In this document: positions 46,656 through 58,158 of the stretch, piece by piece | Numbering within the stretch: position 1 is the first letter of the stretch | Layout of the letters: each line of letters starts with the position of its first letter | From: Paragonimus westermani | Lineage: Eukaryota > Platyhelminthes > Trematoda > Plagiorchiida > Troglotrematidae | DNA length: 64,000 bases | Direction: 5' to 3' | NCBI GenBank assembly: GCA_008508345.1 | Contig: QNGE01000865.1 | Span: forward strand, 146,274-210,273 | Notes under the pieces: model-generated | The model's database searches: none | The model's input: the letters and a program-made list of their open reading frames with translations, nothing else | What the model was told of the DNA's origin: nothing | Position numbers and translations under genes: made by a program

Positions 46656-47350
46656 TTAATGCACTAGGTTTTATGGGACATCGTATCGATCCAACCGGCA
46701 TTACACCTCTGCCAGATAAGGTTGAGTCCATCTCGACTTTTCCGCTTCCCTCTACGATGACCTAACTTCAACGGTTCCTCGGCATACTCAACTGTTATTG
46801 GTGTTTTATTCCCAACTACGCGAACATTTTACAACCTCCGACCGACCTGATTGACTCGAAGCGCAAGTCCATTGAGCTCCCACCAGAACCCATAGAAGCG
46901 TTTTCAGCAGCTAAAGATGTCTTGTGTCACGTCAATAAACTATGTTTTATTGGTTGCGATCCAGACGTCTGTCCCCTTTGAAACACGGATGCATTTAACG
47001 CTGCTGTTGGTGTAGCCTTAGAACAATCCGTAAATGGTGAACAACAACCTTTGGCCTTTCTCTCCCAAAAACTATAACCAGCACAGATGAAGTACAGCAC
47101 CTTGGGACGTAAGCTGCTGGCTACTTATCTGGCTATACGTGACTTTCGACGCCTTCTGGAAGGCCGGAATTTTTTTGTACAAACCGCTAGCCCGTAACAT
47201 TTGCTTTTCACGCAAAACGTGATCTTCACTCTCTGCGTGGAATCAGACATTTAGACCACGTCTCCAAGTTCACCACGGACACCCGACACCCACGTGGTGA
47301 TACCAGTATTGTTGCTGATGCATTATCATGGCTTGACGTCAACCTAGTCC
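46656..47350 (+). pseudogene. Gypsy C RT thumb and RNase H
   Basis: LGFMGHRIDPTGITPLPDKV and LQRFLGILNCYWCFIPNYAN (thumb/connection) are followed by NTDAFNAAVGVALEQSVNGE (RNase H first Asp), PLAFLSQKL, STLGRKLLATYLAIRDFRRL (Glu block), and, after a shift, VTFAFHAKRDLHSLRGIRHL and VADALSWLD (A-D-A-L-S). Stops near 46762, 46980 and 47076. Confidence 0.85.
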
Positions 47351-47379
47351 AATCGTTACCGTTTTTTTGATCTGGCCAA

Positions 47380-48675
47380 AATGGCCACTGCCCAGCAGCG
47401 CAGTAAGGACATGGAGGACACCTCCAATTGTAAGTCCCTTAAATCGTCTGTCGTCCCTCTGCCGACACAAGCTGGTGACATTCTACACAACTTTCCAACA
47501 GGTGAACCTAGACCCTTTGTCCCAATTTCCTATCGGCGTACCGCTTTTAATCATTTCCACTGTTTACCACACCCGGAAAATGCGCGACACTGAAGTTGAT
47601 TGCACAACGTTTCGTTTGGCCGTCCACGAATAAAGATGTTCGCCTATGGTCCTAACAGTTAATCGATTGCCAAAGAAGCAAAGTGCACAACCACACAGTT
47701 ACCACACCTGGCACATTCTCCCATTCAGACGCTCGTTCCTCCCTTGTACATCTGGAAATCGTTGGACCACTATCGTCCACCAACGATTGCACGTATAAAC
47801 TGACTGCATCGATCGTTTCACGCATTTGTCTTTTGCTGTACTCAATAAAGATGTTTCAGCGGAGACAGTGGCTAAAACCTTTTTGGAGTATTACGTCGTC
47901 AGTTTTGATGTGATATCTACAATCATCACGGATCGAGGCATCCAGTTTCATTCTTCTCTTTTTCGCAACTTTACGCAGTTACTGAGTTTTTCACACATCA
48001 AAATGAGTGTAGACGATCTTTGTGTCAATGGTTTGGTCGAACGTTTCCACAGGCAATTAAAGGCATCGATAACCGCTCAGTTCGACGCAACGAAATGGAG
48101 AGGGCGCCTGACACTCATTCCCCCGAGAATCCGGTCCACCGCTAAAGAGGATATTAGTGTTACTACCTCGGCACCACTTTGCACCTCCCAGGGAAATCTA
48201 TCCAATCGTCGACACAATCAGGCTCAGGTACGGATTTCATTTCACGGCTACGATGACAAGTGTTCAGCCTCCGTTTCATACCAACCCGTCAGCATTGGCG
48301 CCAAAACAAAAATCTCCGGATTTGCGAAAATGTGAATCTGTGTTCATGCGTCAAGACGCCCTCAGGAAACCACTGCAACCACGATATCTCAGCCCCTTCA
48401 AAGTGATTGGACGCGACGACAAGTTTTTCGTTATTGAAAGGTTTGGGCGGAACGAACCCGTATCCACTGATCCACTGAAAGCAGCCTAAACGGATCAAGA
48501 TGTTGGCTCACGTGACCCGATGTTGACCGAAAACAACTCCTGTTCAACCCCAGCAGTAGTACATCCACCTGCAGTCCAGCCCCCTCATGTTAATGAACAG
48601 CGCACCACACGTAGAGGACGATCGGTACACTTGCCGAAACACCTCGTAGGTTACGTACGTGATACGGTTATCGGC
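47380..48675 (+). pseudogene. Gypsy C integrase and C-terminal tail
   Basis: FNHFHCLPHPENARH (His pair of the zinc domain), CQRSKVHNHTVTTPGTF (Cys side), SLVHLEIVGPLSSTNDCTYK (first catalytic position, Glu where Asp is usual), VISTIITDRGIQFHSSLFRN (second Asp), VNGLVERFHRQLKASITAQF (catalytic Glu). A C-terminal SH3/chromo-like stretch ends PRYLSPFKVIGRDDKFFVIE (48370-48487). A final basic stretch runs to about 48680. Multiple shifts. LTRs could not be matched on either side. Confidence 0.85.
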
Positions 48676-48679
48676 TGCG

Positions 48680-49080
48680 TGTAATCGTGAAATCGCAAAT
48701 ATCTCTGTTGGAGGCAAAGACGGTTTTGAACATTCTAAAGTTGTTATAATTTTGTGACGTGTTTCAGTATATAAAATCGATGAATTATGTTACTGAAATT
48801 GTTTTTTTTTGTTTAAATATTCTGAAGGCGTATATAAGAATTTGAAGGTGGTGGGTAATTCTAAGTCTGTTCTAAATTCTCTCGCCCTCCTTGTCCTTTC
48901 ATATTTGTGCTATTTTAGTTACCAGTGCCTCAAAATATTTTATACGATCATTGCTGTTCTTTCTCGAATAGCATAAATCACTCCGTATTGTCTTATTCGT
49001 TTTGGATATTATCCGTATTCATTGTCAGCCTCGTGTATCCTTTCCATTAACAACTCTCATCATTAATCACAGTCCATGAT
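48680..49080. other. AT-rich spacer after gypsy C
   Basis: No ORF. TATA-like ATATAA at about 48770 and 48832, and a T9 run. It might include a decayed gypsy C 3' LTR, which I cannot show. Confidence 0.35.
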
Positions 49081-49084
49081 GCAG

Positions 49085-50120
49085 TGACACGCAAAAGATC
49101 CAGCAGTATTGGTCCATCGGGGGTGTCGAGCGCTTGTGGTCGTTTCGGCTGCCGCATGACTGTTCAGAACGGTATGCAATGCCAGACGTGCCCATAATGT
49201 TATCACTTCAGGTGTACTGGCTTTAGGGAGGACCAGTACGCCTTGCTCACTTATTCAAAAAGCCCATTCATCTGTATGAGCTGTCTCTTTCGAGATAGCT
49301 GCACCCCACTGAAGACCACGTTAGATCCTCTACTCGCCACCCCGAACAAGCAGAAGTCAGGCGCGTGCAAGTGTGGCTACAAGGATGTAAGCGCACAGAT
49401 AATCATGGTAGAAAAAGCCTTGGATGATACTCAGAGACATTGATCTGACAATGAAGTCATAACGGAGATCGTGGAATGAGTACATTGCACTTGCCATTCC
49501 AGGCGCTGCAGCTGCTCGCAAGGCCTTGTCCACTGCTCGAATTGGAGAATTCGCGGCAAGCTTGAAGGATTGGGCACTCCGGAAGAAGAAGCTTGTTTTT
49601 TGGGGACGACTTCTGAACACAATCTCTCCAGGGGAACAAGACAGGACAGTGCTCAACGCCTGTTTCCCTTCAGGGTCGACAAAAATGGTTTCCGCTGGCA
49701 GACTGCTCCAAAGCTTTCAAAAAGTCGCTGGGACTTCTTGTGACGTTACCCGCAACGATTAGTACGGAGAAAGTACTGGAAAAGGCGGCTGAACTAAAGG
49801 AAAAGCACGTTAACCTCAGGGGAGTCCCGCTAGATAGCTCACTGCAGAAGCGGCAGAAGCGCTCTCAGCTTGCCAGAACAATGTCATGCATCAAGGCTGA
49901 CCTCAAACTCCAGGGTAGCGTGAAATTCCTTATCCCTGCTCTCAGGATGGGACCGGTGTCCTCGGATGGACCACCCCAAGCACGCACATAAGAGGCTGAT
50001 GCCTTCATCTCCTTGGTAGGTCAAGCGCCTGTGGATATACAAAAGGCCGAAAGAGCAGATCCCAAAGGTGTTAATGACCATCACTTTTCTGGACCCCCAA
50101 TAAAATAACCTAGAAAAACT
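49085..50120 (+). pseudogene. LINE D ORF1 (PHD-type zinc finger protein), decayed
   Basis: Plus-strand pieces VQNGMQCQTCP and CYHFRCTGFREDQYALLTYS match the C-x-x-C...Y-H-x-x-C-T-G part of the PHD-type finger seen better in LINE E at 56106. An Ala-rich stretch follows (LAIPGAAAARKALSTARIGE), then KKKLVFWGRLLNTISPGEQD and C-F-P. Several stops and shifts. ORF1 proteins of CR1-like elements bind element RNA; a PHD-like finger is known from some CR1/L2-clade ORF1s. Confidence 0.6.
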
Positions 50121-50554
50121 TCCGTCAAGACATATTTTATCCCTAAGCTTCATAGCCCAGTGAGTCTGCTGGGATTGTTCTGCATCCCAAATGGCCTAAG
50201 CTTGTCTCATTTCGCAGGCTCTCTCCTCGGCCGGATCGGGGTCAATTCGTCCCATATTCCCTTCTAATCTACAACCCCATTCAAATTTTCCAGGAGGCAA
50301 AACTGCAAATCACCCCCCAGAAGCTCTGAAAACAAGGTCATCGACCTTGGGCTAGAATAAGCGGGCGAAGCATCCCACAGGGAGACTCACGAATGCCCAT
50401 GCTGTGACGGAACGGCCACCCTGCAAGAGGGCTCACAAAACTACGTCGCCAGTTACGCACTTCCCTCACTACTGGAGCTACTTTCCCGGGCTCTTCCTCG
50501 TGCACTTCTGCCTCTTTTTGCCCCCAACCAAACGAGGAAATAGCCCTAAAGTGC

Positions 50555-51240
50555 GTGTACACCGAGTGCCTGAGCCTTCTGAGCAAACTACCAGAAATCA
50601 GACAGCTGGTCTACGACACTAGCCCTCACATTCTTGATTCAACAGAGACCTGGCTTTCCGCGGATATCAGTGATATTAAACCGCATGTCCCTGGTTACTC
50701 TTTGTACCGGACGGACTCCTCCCGTGGATGTATGGGAGGCTACGCCGTTTTCCTCTGCCAGAAGCTCCCAGTGCCAGCTCTCGTAGGGGAATTTACCTTC
50801 CCAGAGAAATGCGACACGCTCAGGATCAAACTCCAACTTTTCAGACTCGACACGCTTCTTGCCGGTGTTATGTACCGTTCGCCGTCATGCAGTGCATCCG
50901 ACGACGAGGCTATTCTTGCTACCTTAAACAGACTCACGTCTACCCAGCGTCTCTCTCAACTTCTTATTATGGGTGACTTCAACGAATCCAAACTCAACCC
51001 TATGGCGGCTTCTCATGAGGACTGTGGATGCGAGCTCTCGGAACACTTAGCTATGTTGATCCATGAGAAAGCTTGGGCACAGCATGTCGATCTACTTACA
51101 AGGCACCGTCCAGGACAGACACCCTCCTTGCTCCATCTAATTATTACGAACATGGCTCACCTGGTGAATAGGGTGGTCATCAAATCACCGCTAGGGTAGA
51201 GTGACCACATGCTACTAACCTTTCACATCATCTGTTACTG
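50555..51240 (+). pseudogene. LINE D ORF2 endonuclease domain
   Basis: A 214-codon open frame encodes an AP-type endonuclease/exonuclease/phosphatase domain: LDSTETWLSADISDIKPHVP (catalytic Glu in T-E-T-W-L), LLAGVMYRSPSCSASDDEAI (Y-R-P/S-P block), LLIMGDFNESKLNPM (G-D-F-N), and LLHLIITNMAHLVNRVVIKS. A TAG at 51197-51199 falls just before the S-D-H-M motif (51200 on), the last catalytic block. Apart from that stop the domain is well kept. This enzyme nicks target DNA for target-primed reverse transcription. Confidence 0.85.
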
Positions 51241-52441
51241 GCTCTAAAACGCTGTAACAAAGACTCTATTCCGAAACTTCCAGAAAGCAGACTTAAACGC
51301 AATAAGGACGTTCTTAGGCACACTCGGCTTTACATCTGACTCAGTGAATTTTAATACCTCTCGTCTGAAGCTGCTATTCACGAAACCGATGAGGCATTTG
51401 TTCCTCGAAAACTATGGAAGTTCTTCTCTCGTGCACCGCTTCTGCGGAAAATACGCCGCCTTCTTGAAGTATGTTCTCATCTGTGATCTAAGCAGAAGCT
51501 AGCGGGTAGGTCAGAGGATCTAGAGGCCATTTGCAAGCGGGAAATCCGTCAACGCACCCACCAAATACAGTCAAAAATCCCACAGGTATCTCACGAGAAT
51601 AAGAATTTTCTTTTCAAGTATATGCGTCGCCAGAGAAAAACTGATCCTTAAGCGCTTTTTCTGCGGCTTCCCGACGGGTAAACCTCCTTAAACCACGAAG
51701 TGGTTGCCGAAGTGTTCAGAGAATACTGCTCAGAAGTCTACAGTGTGAATTTGCCGAACCAGCATCCAATTCTCCCGCGGAGAGATTTCCAATATCCCCT
51801 CCTGACAGCTGAATTTTCTGTGCCTGACATCCGGGACTTTTCGTATGAAGTCAATCCTCACAATGTCGTGGTACCAGAAAAAGGTCCATCCCCGGATCCT
51901 AAGAGAAGCAGCTCCCAGTTTGGCAGTGCGTCTCCTTGATCCGTTCAAACAGACACTTCTGACAGACCCTCTTCCAGAGGCATGGAAAAGGCCACTGTCT
52001 CACTTATATTCAAAACAGGCGATCGTCACACTCCTGCTAGTTATCAGCCGATCAGCCTTACCAGTATGCCATGCAAGATAATGGAGCGACTGTTAAAACG
52101 CACTATCTTCAGGCATTTCTTCTCGAATAACCTTTTCTCTTCGACCCAGCATGGCTTTCTTCCCGATCGGTCATGCATAACTAATATGTTAATCTTCATG
52201 GATAGCCTAACAGAGGCCAGAGACAGTGGTCATATCTCGAATGCTATCTTCTTCGACTTTGCCAAAGCCTTCGACCGTGTCCCACACGGTCCTCTGGTGC
52301 ATCAACTAGAAGCTTATGGGATCCAAAGAGAGGTTCTCCGCTGGATAACTACATTTCTTGGTAGGAGGACTTTCAGAGTAAAAACCGGTTCAGGCCTTTT
52401 CTTTTCATCCCCAGTCTCTGTGGGAGTCCCTCAAGGATCGA
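51241..52441 (+). pseudogene. LINE D ORF2 linker and RT start, cut by an N
   Basis: The linker to about 51700 has stops. Then VAEVFREYCSEVYSVNLPNQ, a pre-RT block, and from 51982 an open [71 protein letters not shown]. It ends at the N (52442). From 51947 to the N it is identical to the reverse complement of 54544-55038, while the sequence before 51947 differs. Confidence 0.85.
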
Positions 52442-52442
52442 N
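52442..52442. other. Single N: contig junction
   Basis: The ambiguous base joins a plus-strand LINE RT (left) to a minus-strand gypsy B gag fragment (right). Both sides are copies of sequence elsewhere in the window and both end exactly here. Confidence 0.85.
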
Positions 52443-53083
52443 GTTATATAAATCCCTCCATTTCTATGGGAGTAGCTGTCAACGTAATGAACCGTTGGGT
52501 GCACAGGTAGATGCATGAAATAACGGTCATAAAATGGATAGGGGATGGTAGTTGATGGGGATGCAGAGTCTCGTTTCATTCCGAGAGGCAGTCTTACGAC
52601 CGGAGATAGAAGATAACTCGCTCGAACATCCGGACGTGGTGATCGTAGTTCTTTAACGGACGTGGAGCCAGCAATATATTCGTCAGAATGTAGGGCACAC
52701 ACTTTTTCTGTGTTAGAATGTTGTTCTGGAACAATAACAGCACCTCCATCTAGTGCATGTACCGAGCGCGTACGGCAGACTTTCACAAAAGGACCAATCT
52801 CAGAACAACCGAAACATTGAGCAGTTCTTGCGCGGTATCCCAAATGAATCGTTTGATGTGTTGTTGATCCACACCGGAAACGTTTGCCAAGAGGTTAGAA
52901 GGCAGCTGACGGCTTCGAATATTTGATCACTGGGACAGGGAAAGAATCACACTGTGATCGAACTTGCACTTTAACATGGGCCACCTCACAGGTCTTCTCC
53001 CAAGATGATTTGGATGCGTCCTCAGTCAGTGGAGGACTGCGATTCTCGTAAGTTCCTACCACAAAGATGAATTGTATGGGCAT
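52443..53083 (-). pseudogene. Gypsy B gag fragment, inverted duplicate
   Basis: Matches 35907-36547 in reverse complement, with the same two frames and degenerate zinc knuckles. It begins at the N; the continuation (protease/RT of gypsy B) is absent here. The spacer at 53090-53475 duplicates 35515-35900. Confidence 0.85.
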
Positions 53084-53479
53084 GCACTCTTCAGGTTTCT
53101 TAGTACGTATTTAGAGTACTCAGGTGTCTTTTGAGTGCCGCCTATTGTACCGATCGGTAACAATTCAAGTTCACGCCGAGTTACGCGTAATCTGTTGATC
53201 CGGTGAACTTCTCTCAATATTCAACGACAGAGATAATCTATCGTCGAAAAGGTCAACGAGAAGGCGCTCGTAATGGCTGGATTTAATACGGTACTAATTG
53301 AATCAATGTACAAGAAAATTGAGTCTCTTACCTCAAATGTGAAAATCCTCAGAAATCAAAAAAAGAAAGTGCCCGCACAACAAATTGGCAACCAGGCATT
53401 GATCAACAATGGTGGACGATGAAACGGGTTGATCTACTCAACCAAGTGGTAATTGGTTTGGTCAGATTTCAGCGATTTC

Positions 53480-55038
53480 AGCGATTTTTACATGGGTTCG
53501 AGGCTTGGGGCCCAATCTGCCCGGATCCAGTCAGTTTGTTCGTTCCGATGTCCGGCGGTTTTCTGTTGACCTGAAAGGCAGTCATTGGAAACGGGATGTA
53601 GCACCGCTCTCGGGAGTTACAGAAAGTACCAAGAACAGAATTAAATAATAATCTAGCAGAACAGGATAACTTATTAATTTAACGGTTTATTAAGTAGGTG
53701 AGAATCTAATAACACTTTGAGACGGTCCTTAGAAGAGCAGCTAGCAAGCTCTAGTAGTAGGTCGTTCCAGTAGTTGATAACTCTATAAGAGGAAAACTGT
53801 TGCCTTATGATGGTCCGAAGTCGAAGCTCACAGAGCTCCTTGTCGTGACCTCTCCGACTGTTATCACTTACTAGGGTGAAGAATTGTTGCACGAGTCCCG
53901 TGCTAAAGAGAAAGTGTGTAAGAATTAATTCGCCGCGGAGTCTACGAAACTCAAGCGGATGAAGATCGAGAATTTCAAGGCGAGACTCGTGGGAGAGATT
54001 CCATAAGCCAGTGACCATTTTAGTGGCTACTCTCTGGACACGTTCAATGGCGAGTATGTCCTTCTTCAAACCGGTGTAGACGACTTGATTGGCATACTCG
54101 AGCAATGGTCTTATGTAGACTCTGTGAAGCGTGCGAAATGCGCGCTTGTCAATTCGGGGGAAAGTTCGTTTGATCCTCCCAAGAATCATAAGGCCCTTTT
54201 TGGCGGCCAGCTGGTGATGATAAGAGAAGGACAAACCTGACGATAGCCAGATCCACAGGTCTTTTTTGAGGTCTACTTTCGTGATATCTACCACACTTTG
54301 TGCACCATGCATCACGAACAGGTTCCCGGGGTCTCCTCCGAGTGACATGTGCGCACACTTGCTGTCGTTTAGAGGGAGACTCCAATCATTTGAACAGCAC
54401 TTAATACGATCAAGGTCAAATCTGCAATGCATTGGGATCACAGGCATCCCAGATTTCTAAGTCGTCGGCATAAAGGGGGGCGTTGCTAGAGGTCAAGTCG
54501 GGGAGATCATTGATGTAGATCAGAAACAACAATGGACCAAGTATCGATCCTTGAGGGACTCCCACAGAGACTGGGGATGAAAAGAAAAGGCCTGAACCGG
54601 TTTTTACTCTGAAAGTCCTCCTACCAAGAAATGTAGTTATCCAGCGGAGAACCTCTCTTTGGATCCCATAAGCTTCTAGTTGATGCACCAGAGGACCGTG
54701 TGGGACACGGTCGAAGGCTTTGGCAAAGTCGAAGAAGATAGCATTCGAGATATGACCACTGTCTCTGGCCTCTGTTAGGCTATCCATGAAGATTAACATA
54801 TTAGTTATGCATGACCGATCGGGAAGAAAGCCATGCTGGGTCGAAGAGAAAAGGTTATTCGAGAAGAAATGCCTGAAGATAGTGCGTTTTAACAGTCGCT
54901 CCATTATCTTGCATGGCATACTGGTAAGGCTGATCGGCTGATAACTAGCAGGAGTGTGACGATCGCCTGTTTTGAATATAAGTGAGACAGTGGCCTTTTC
55001 CATGCCTCTGGAAGAGGGTCTGTCAGAAGTGTCTGTTT
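53480..55038 (-). mobile_element. Young LINE copy: RT and C-terminus with one frameshift, 3' tail
   Basis: Minus-strand frames 54416-55003 (195 codons) and 53674-54447 (257 codons) overlap and join by a single +1 shift near 54430, where a T run has one extra T before the A-L-Q-I-D-L block. RT motifs: [71 protein letters not shown]. The thumb and C-terminus end L-L-N-K-P-L-N stop. The 3' tail is 53490-53670. Endonuclease and ORF1 are missing (5' truncated at 55038). It is the best preserved RT in the window. RT copies element RNA at the nicked target. Confidence 0.9.
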
Positions 55039-55084
55039 AAACAAATCGAGGAGAAGCACCTACCACTAGAGAATGATGATTGTC

Positions 55085-55330
55085 CCTCTGAGGGCAGTCC
55101 CGAAGTATTTTAGGATTTCCACCGACTCAATAATTCATCAGGTTGATGAGTTGTCGTGTTCTGCTAGTTTATCATTTTGCTCTGTTCTTGGTACTTTCTG
55201 TAACTCCCAAGAGCAGTGCTACACCCCGTTTCCAATGACTGCCTTTCAGGTCAACAGAAAACAGACGGTCATCGAAACGAACAAACTGTTGGGATCCGGG
55301 TAGATTGAGCCCTCAGCCTCGACCCGTGTA
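55085..55330 (+). repeat. Short LINE 3' end, plus strand
   Basis: Residual C-terminal sequence (the ...L-D-F/S-H... block near 55105-55140), then the full family 3' tail: TTCTTGGTACTTTCTGTAAC, GTGCTACACCCCG, CTGCCTTTCAGGTCAACAGA. Strongly 5' truncated. It lies head to head with the minus-strand LINE at 53480-55038. Confidence 0.75.
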
Positions 55331-55334
55331 CGAA

Positions 55335-55656
55335 TCTCAGATTTTTGCTGCAAAATAAGTGTTTAATAGTTTAATCGTTTAGCGACCAATGGAAAAATAA
55401 CGAAATTTTGCTCCTCATGCCGTTTATTATAATTATTGATAGAATATAATATAACCAGATTTCATCGACGTGATAGGATATGGTTATCTCGAAATTTGTG
55501 TACTAAAGGAGGAAGATGTAATCACACCTTCGGCGATTGATTCGTTGATGGAGCAGGAAGACTGAGGTTCTCATGAAGCTGCTGAAATAGAATACACGAG
55601 TGAGCATACTGAAAAGTTAAATATGCGCAAAAACTGGACAAATCTGCAGCGTTCTA
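55335..55656. other. AT-rich spacer
   Basis: No gene or repeat recognised. Confidence 0.4.
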
Positions 55657-55850
55657 CCAGTTGTAATTGGCATGCCCCTGCTGGCATTGAACAAGAATTC
55701 AGTTAGGGATGAATTGAGGCTGTTTCAGGGAAAATTAAGGGATGGATTTTTCGACCAACAATGCTTCGGTTGCTGAGAATGTGTTTATTCGCCCCTGATC
55801 CACTATACTCCGTGTTTGTAGAATACATGAAGTATCTAACACAACGGAGC
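55657..55850. repeat. Unclassified interspersed repeat (copy 2)
   Basis: Same block order as 38660-38871: GGATGGATTTTTCGACC, TTCGGTTGCTGAGAATGTG, ACTCCGTGTTTGTAGAATAC. About 75-80% alike by eye. Confidence 0.6.
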
Positions 55851-56105
55851 AGTTGCGCGGGTGACGCGAAATTCGGTTTAACTTTTCTCGTTGTTATTGT
55901 ATATTCATATTTCTGTCCTACAGTTGCCCTGCGCGTCAAAAACTGCACAAGACTACTGTTATTCGTTATCGAATAACATAACAATTCGTTATTTATTGAA
56001 TTTTCTGCACTACATTGTATCCGATTTTTTCACGCTTTATTGTGTCCGTTCCGTTTTTTGTGAATCACTGAAAACTAGCTGTTTTATATTGCACATTACT
56101 CACCC

Positions 56106-57204
56106 TTGTCGACAATGACCCGTGTCAGATCTGGCCGTGCTGGGACTCAGCACACACTGTCTGTGGCAGCAAGTGTCTGCGGCCGGCATGTGTGTAAAAT
56201 GCCCGTACAAAACGGCATGCAGTGCTACCAGTGTCAGAAGTGGTATCACTTCAAGTGCACTGGATTCAATGAACACCGGTACAAACAGCTAGCTTCATCT
56301 CTCAGTTATATCCGCATGAGTTGCGGGCTTGACGAAAGTCAAAGCACCGCTCTGCCGTTGACTGGTCTTACACGCACCACGTCAAGTGGAGTGACGATCA
56401 AGTGGAGTGACGCAGAAAACCTGCAACTGTAAATGCGGGCCTCTTCGTTGCTCTGTACCTCCTTCCATTTCTTCCATGTGGCATGAGACAGAGGAGTACC
56501 AACAGACTCTGTCCAAAATGAAGCTGGAACTCCAGTCTCTGAATGAGCACGTAGCGCTTGCCCTCCCTGGTGTTGCGATCACCAAGAAAGCAGTTGCCTG
56601 TTCAACTGCACACATAGAGCGGGCGGCGATGAAAACGAAAGAGAAAGCTCCCGGGTGTAGGAGAGCTGTTATATGGGGCTGCCTTCCCACAACCTCTTCT
56701 ACAACCGAGCTAGCTAAATCAGTCCCAGCGACTTCATTCTCCACGGATGTTACAAACCTGGTACTCGCGAGTAGGCTGCGGGCCAGGACAACCAAAAAGT
56801 AACCCAGCTTTTTGGTAACTTTGCCAGCCATGCTCTGCTCCGAGACAGTGGTGGGAAAAACGGAGGTTGTGAAGTCCGCCAACGCCAACTTGGAAGGTGT
56901 ATCTTTCGACGGCTTCCGGCAAGAGAGAGGAAGACGCGAACAGCGGACTAATACTAAGCGACGAATCATGGCAGATCAGAGGCTACAACCGGAGATCAAA
57001 TTCGTAGTTTCTGCCCTCGAAGTAGCCCCTAAGATCCCTGTGTCTGCTGTAGAACGCGGAGGCACCGTCTGCACAGTCGTTCCGACGACCGACGCTTCAA
57101 GCACATGCACGAGCATTGGAGGTACCGGCACCGCGCTAAAACCGCCTTCAGAGTTACCCATCCCCAAACCCACCGAACTGCTCTTCAGACATTTCCTTCA
57201 GTAG
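56106..57204 (+). pseudogene. LINE E ORF1: PHD-type zinc finger protein
   Basis: The start region (MTRVRSGRAGTQHTLSVAAS) leads to CGRHVCKMPVQNGMQCYQCQ and KWYHFKCTGFNEHRYKQLAS, with C-x4-C, C-x2-C, H-x2-C spacing and W-Y-H as in PHD-type fingers. The frame ends at 56432. The second part, 56407-56802, begins MTQKTCNCKC and contains KLELQSLNEHVALALPGVAI and VIWGCLPTTSSTTELAKSVP. The third, 56812-57204, contains ETVVGKTEVVKSANANLEGV and a basic R-Q-E-R-G-R-R-E stretch. The three frames need two shifts. Finger-containing ORF1 proteins are thought to bind element RNA or chromatin; that role is inferred here. Confidence 0.75.
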
Positions 57205-57216
57205 CCCCATAACACA

Positions 57217-58158
57217 GTGCGCATTGTCGCCTTCAGAAACCCGCACCCAACAAACGAAAAAGTCAAATTTTTCGTGGGTGAAAACTACCAAACACCCTCC
57301 CAAGCAGCGGAATTTGACAGGGGCGCAGAACTCGCAAGTTGTGGCGCCAAGCCTGCGGGTCAAGCGACCTGTAGGGTCGCTGACCTGCACACAGGCGGTG
57401 ATGCTGCACCCACAGCGTCGGAGAGCCGTCAAAACAACTCGAAAGAACAGACCGAGTTCAGCCTAACCAACCTCCTCAATTCTAGGCTTTCTTTCCCATG
57501 CTCTTTCTTGCACTCCAATTTCATATTTGTCGCTAAATCCAGCAAGGAAGTGGCTTTCAGCTGCATGTATACGAACTGTCTGACTCTGTTCAATAACTTA
57601 CCGGAAATCAGGCAGTTGACTCATGACACTCAACCCTACCTGTTTGCTTTCACGGAGACCTGGCTTACAGGTGATATCAGTGAGAGCAAACTGAGTGTTC
57701 CGGGGTATTCAGTTTACCGGGTTAACTCTGCCCGAGGGAGAATTGAGGGTTTTGCGAATGTTCTTCAGCCGTGTCTCCCGACACCCACGGTTATCGGTGG
57801 CTTTCAGTTCTCTGATAAATGTGACGCTCTGTAGATTCGACTATCACTGCGTGGCCAAGACTCACTCCTAGTGGGGTTGTTTATAGTTCTCCTTCATCCG
57901 ACGTCTCCGACGACGACACCCTTCTGGAAAACTTCCTAGGCCCACAACGCTTTACTCACCTGCTTATTATGGGTGACTTCAGTGCACCCAAGTTGGACAT
58001 CAGTTTCTCACCAGGACTGTGAAAGCGGATTCTCGACTTCGTTGTCAACGCTGTTGCGACGGCAGGCGTGGACACAGTTCGCCAGTTCCCCGACGCAGCA
58101 TCGTTCTGATCAGAATTCCTCTCTGCTCGACCTGATCATCAGTAATGAGAGCCACCCG
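57217..58158 (+). pseudogene. LINE E ORF2 endonuclease, part before the N
   Basis: The frame 57217-57834 reaches CMYTNCLTLFNNLPEIRQLT, LFAFTETWLTGDISESKLSV (T-E-T-W-L) and PGYSVYRVNSARGRIEGFAN, with a stop at 57834. A broken stretch follows, with LLIMGDFSAPKLDIS (G-D-F-N position reads G-D-F-S). It then continues to LLDLIISNESHP at the N. Frame breaks at about 57835 and 58000. Confidence 0.75.

Noticed and set aside
56382..56969. 195-codon minus ORF
   Set aside because: Antisense of LINE E ORF1; the plus strand has the zinc finger and matches LINE D.
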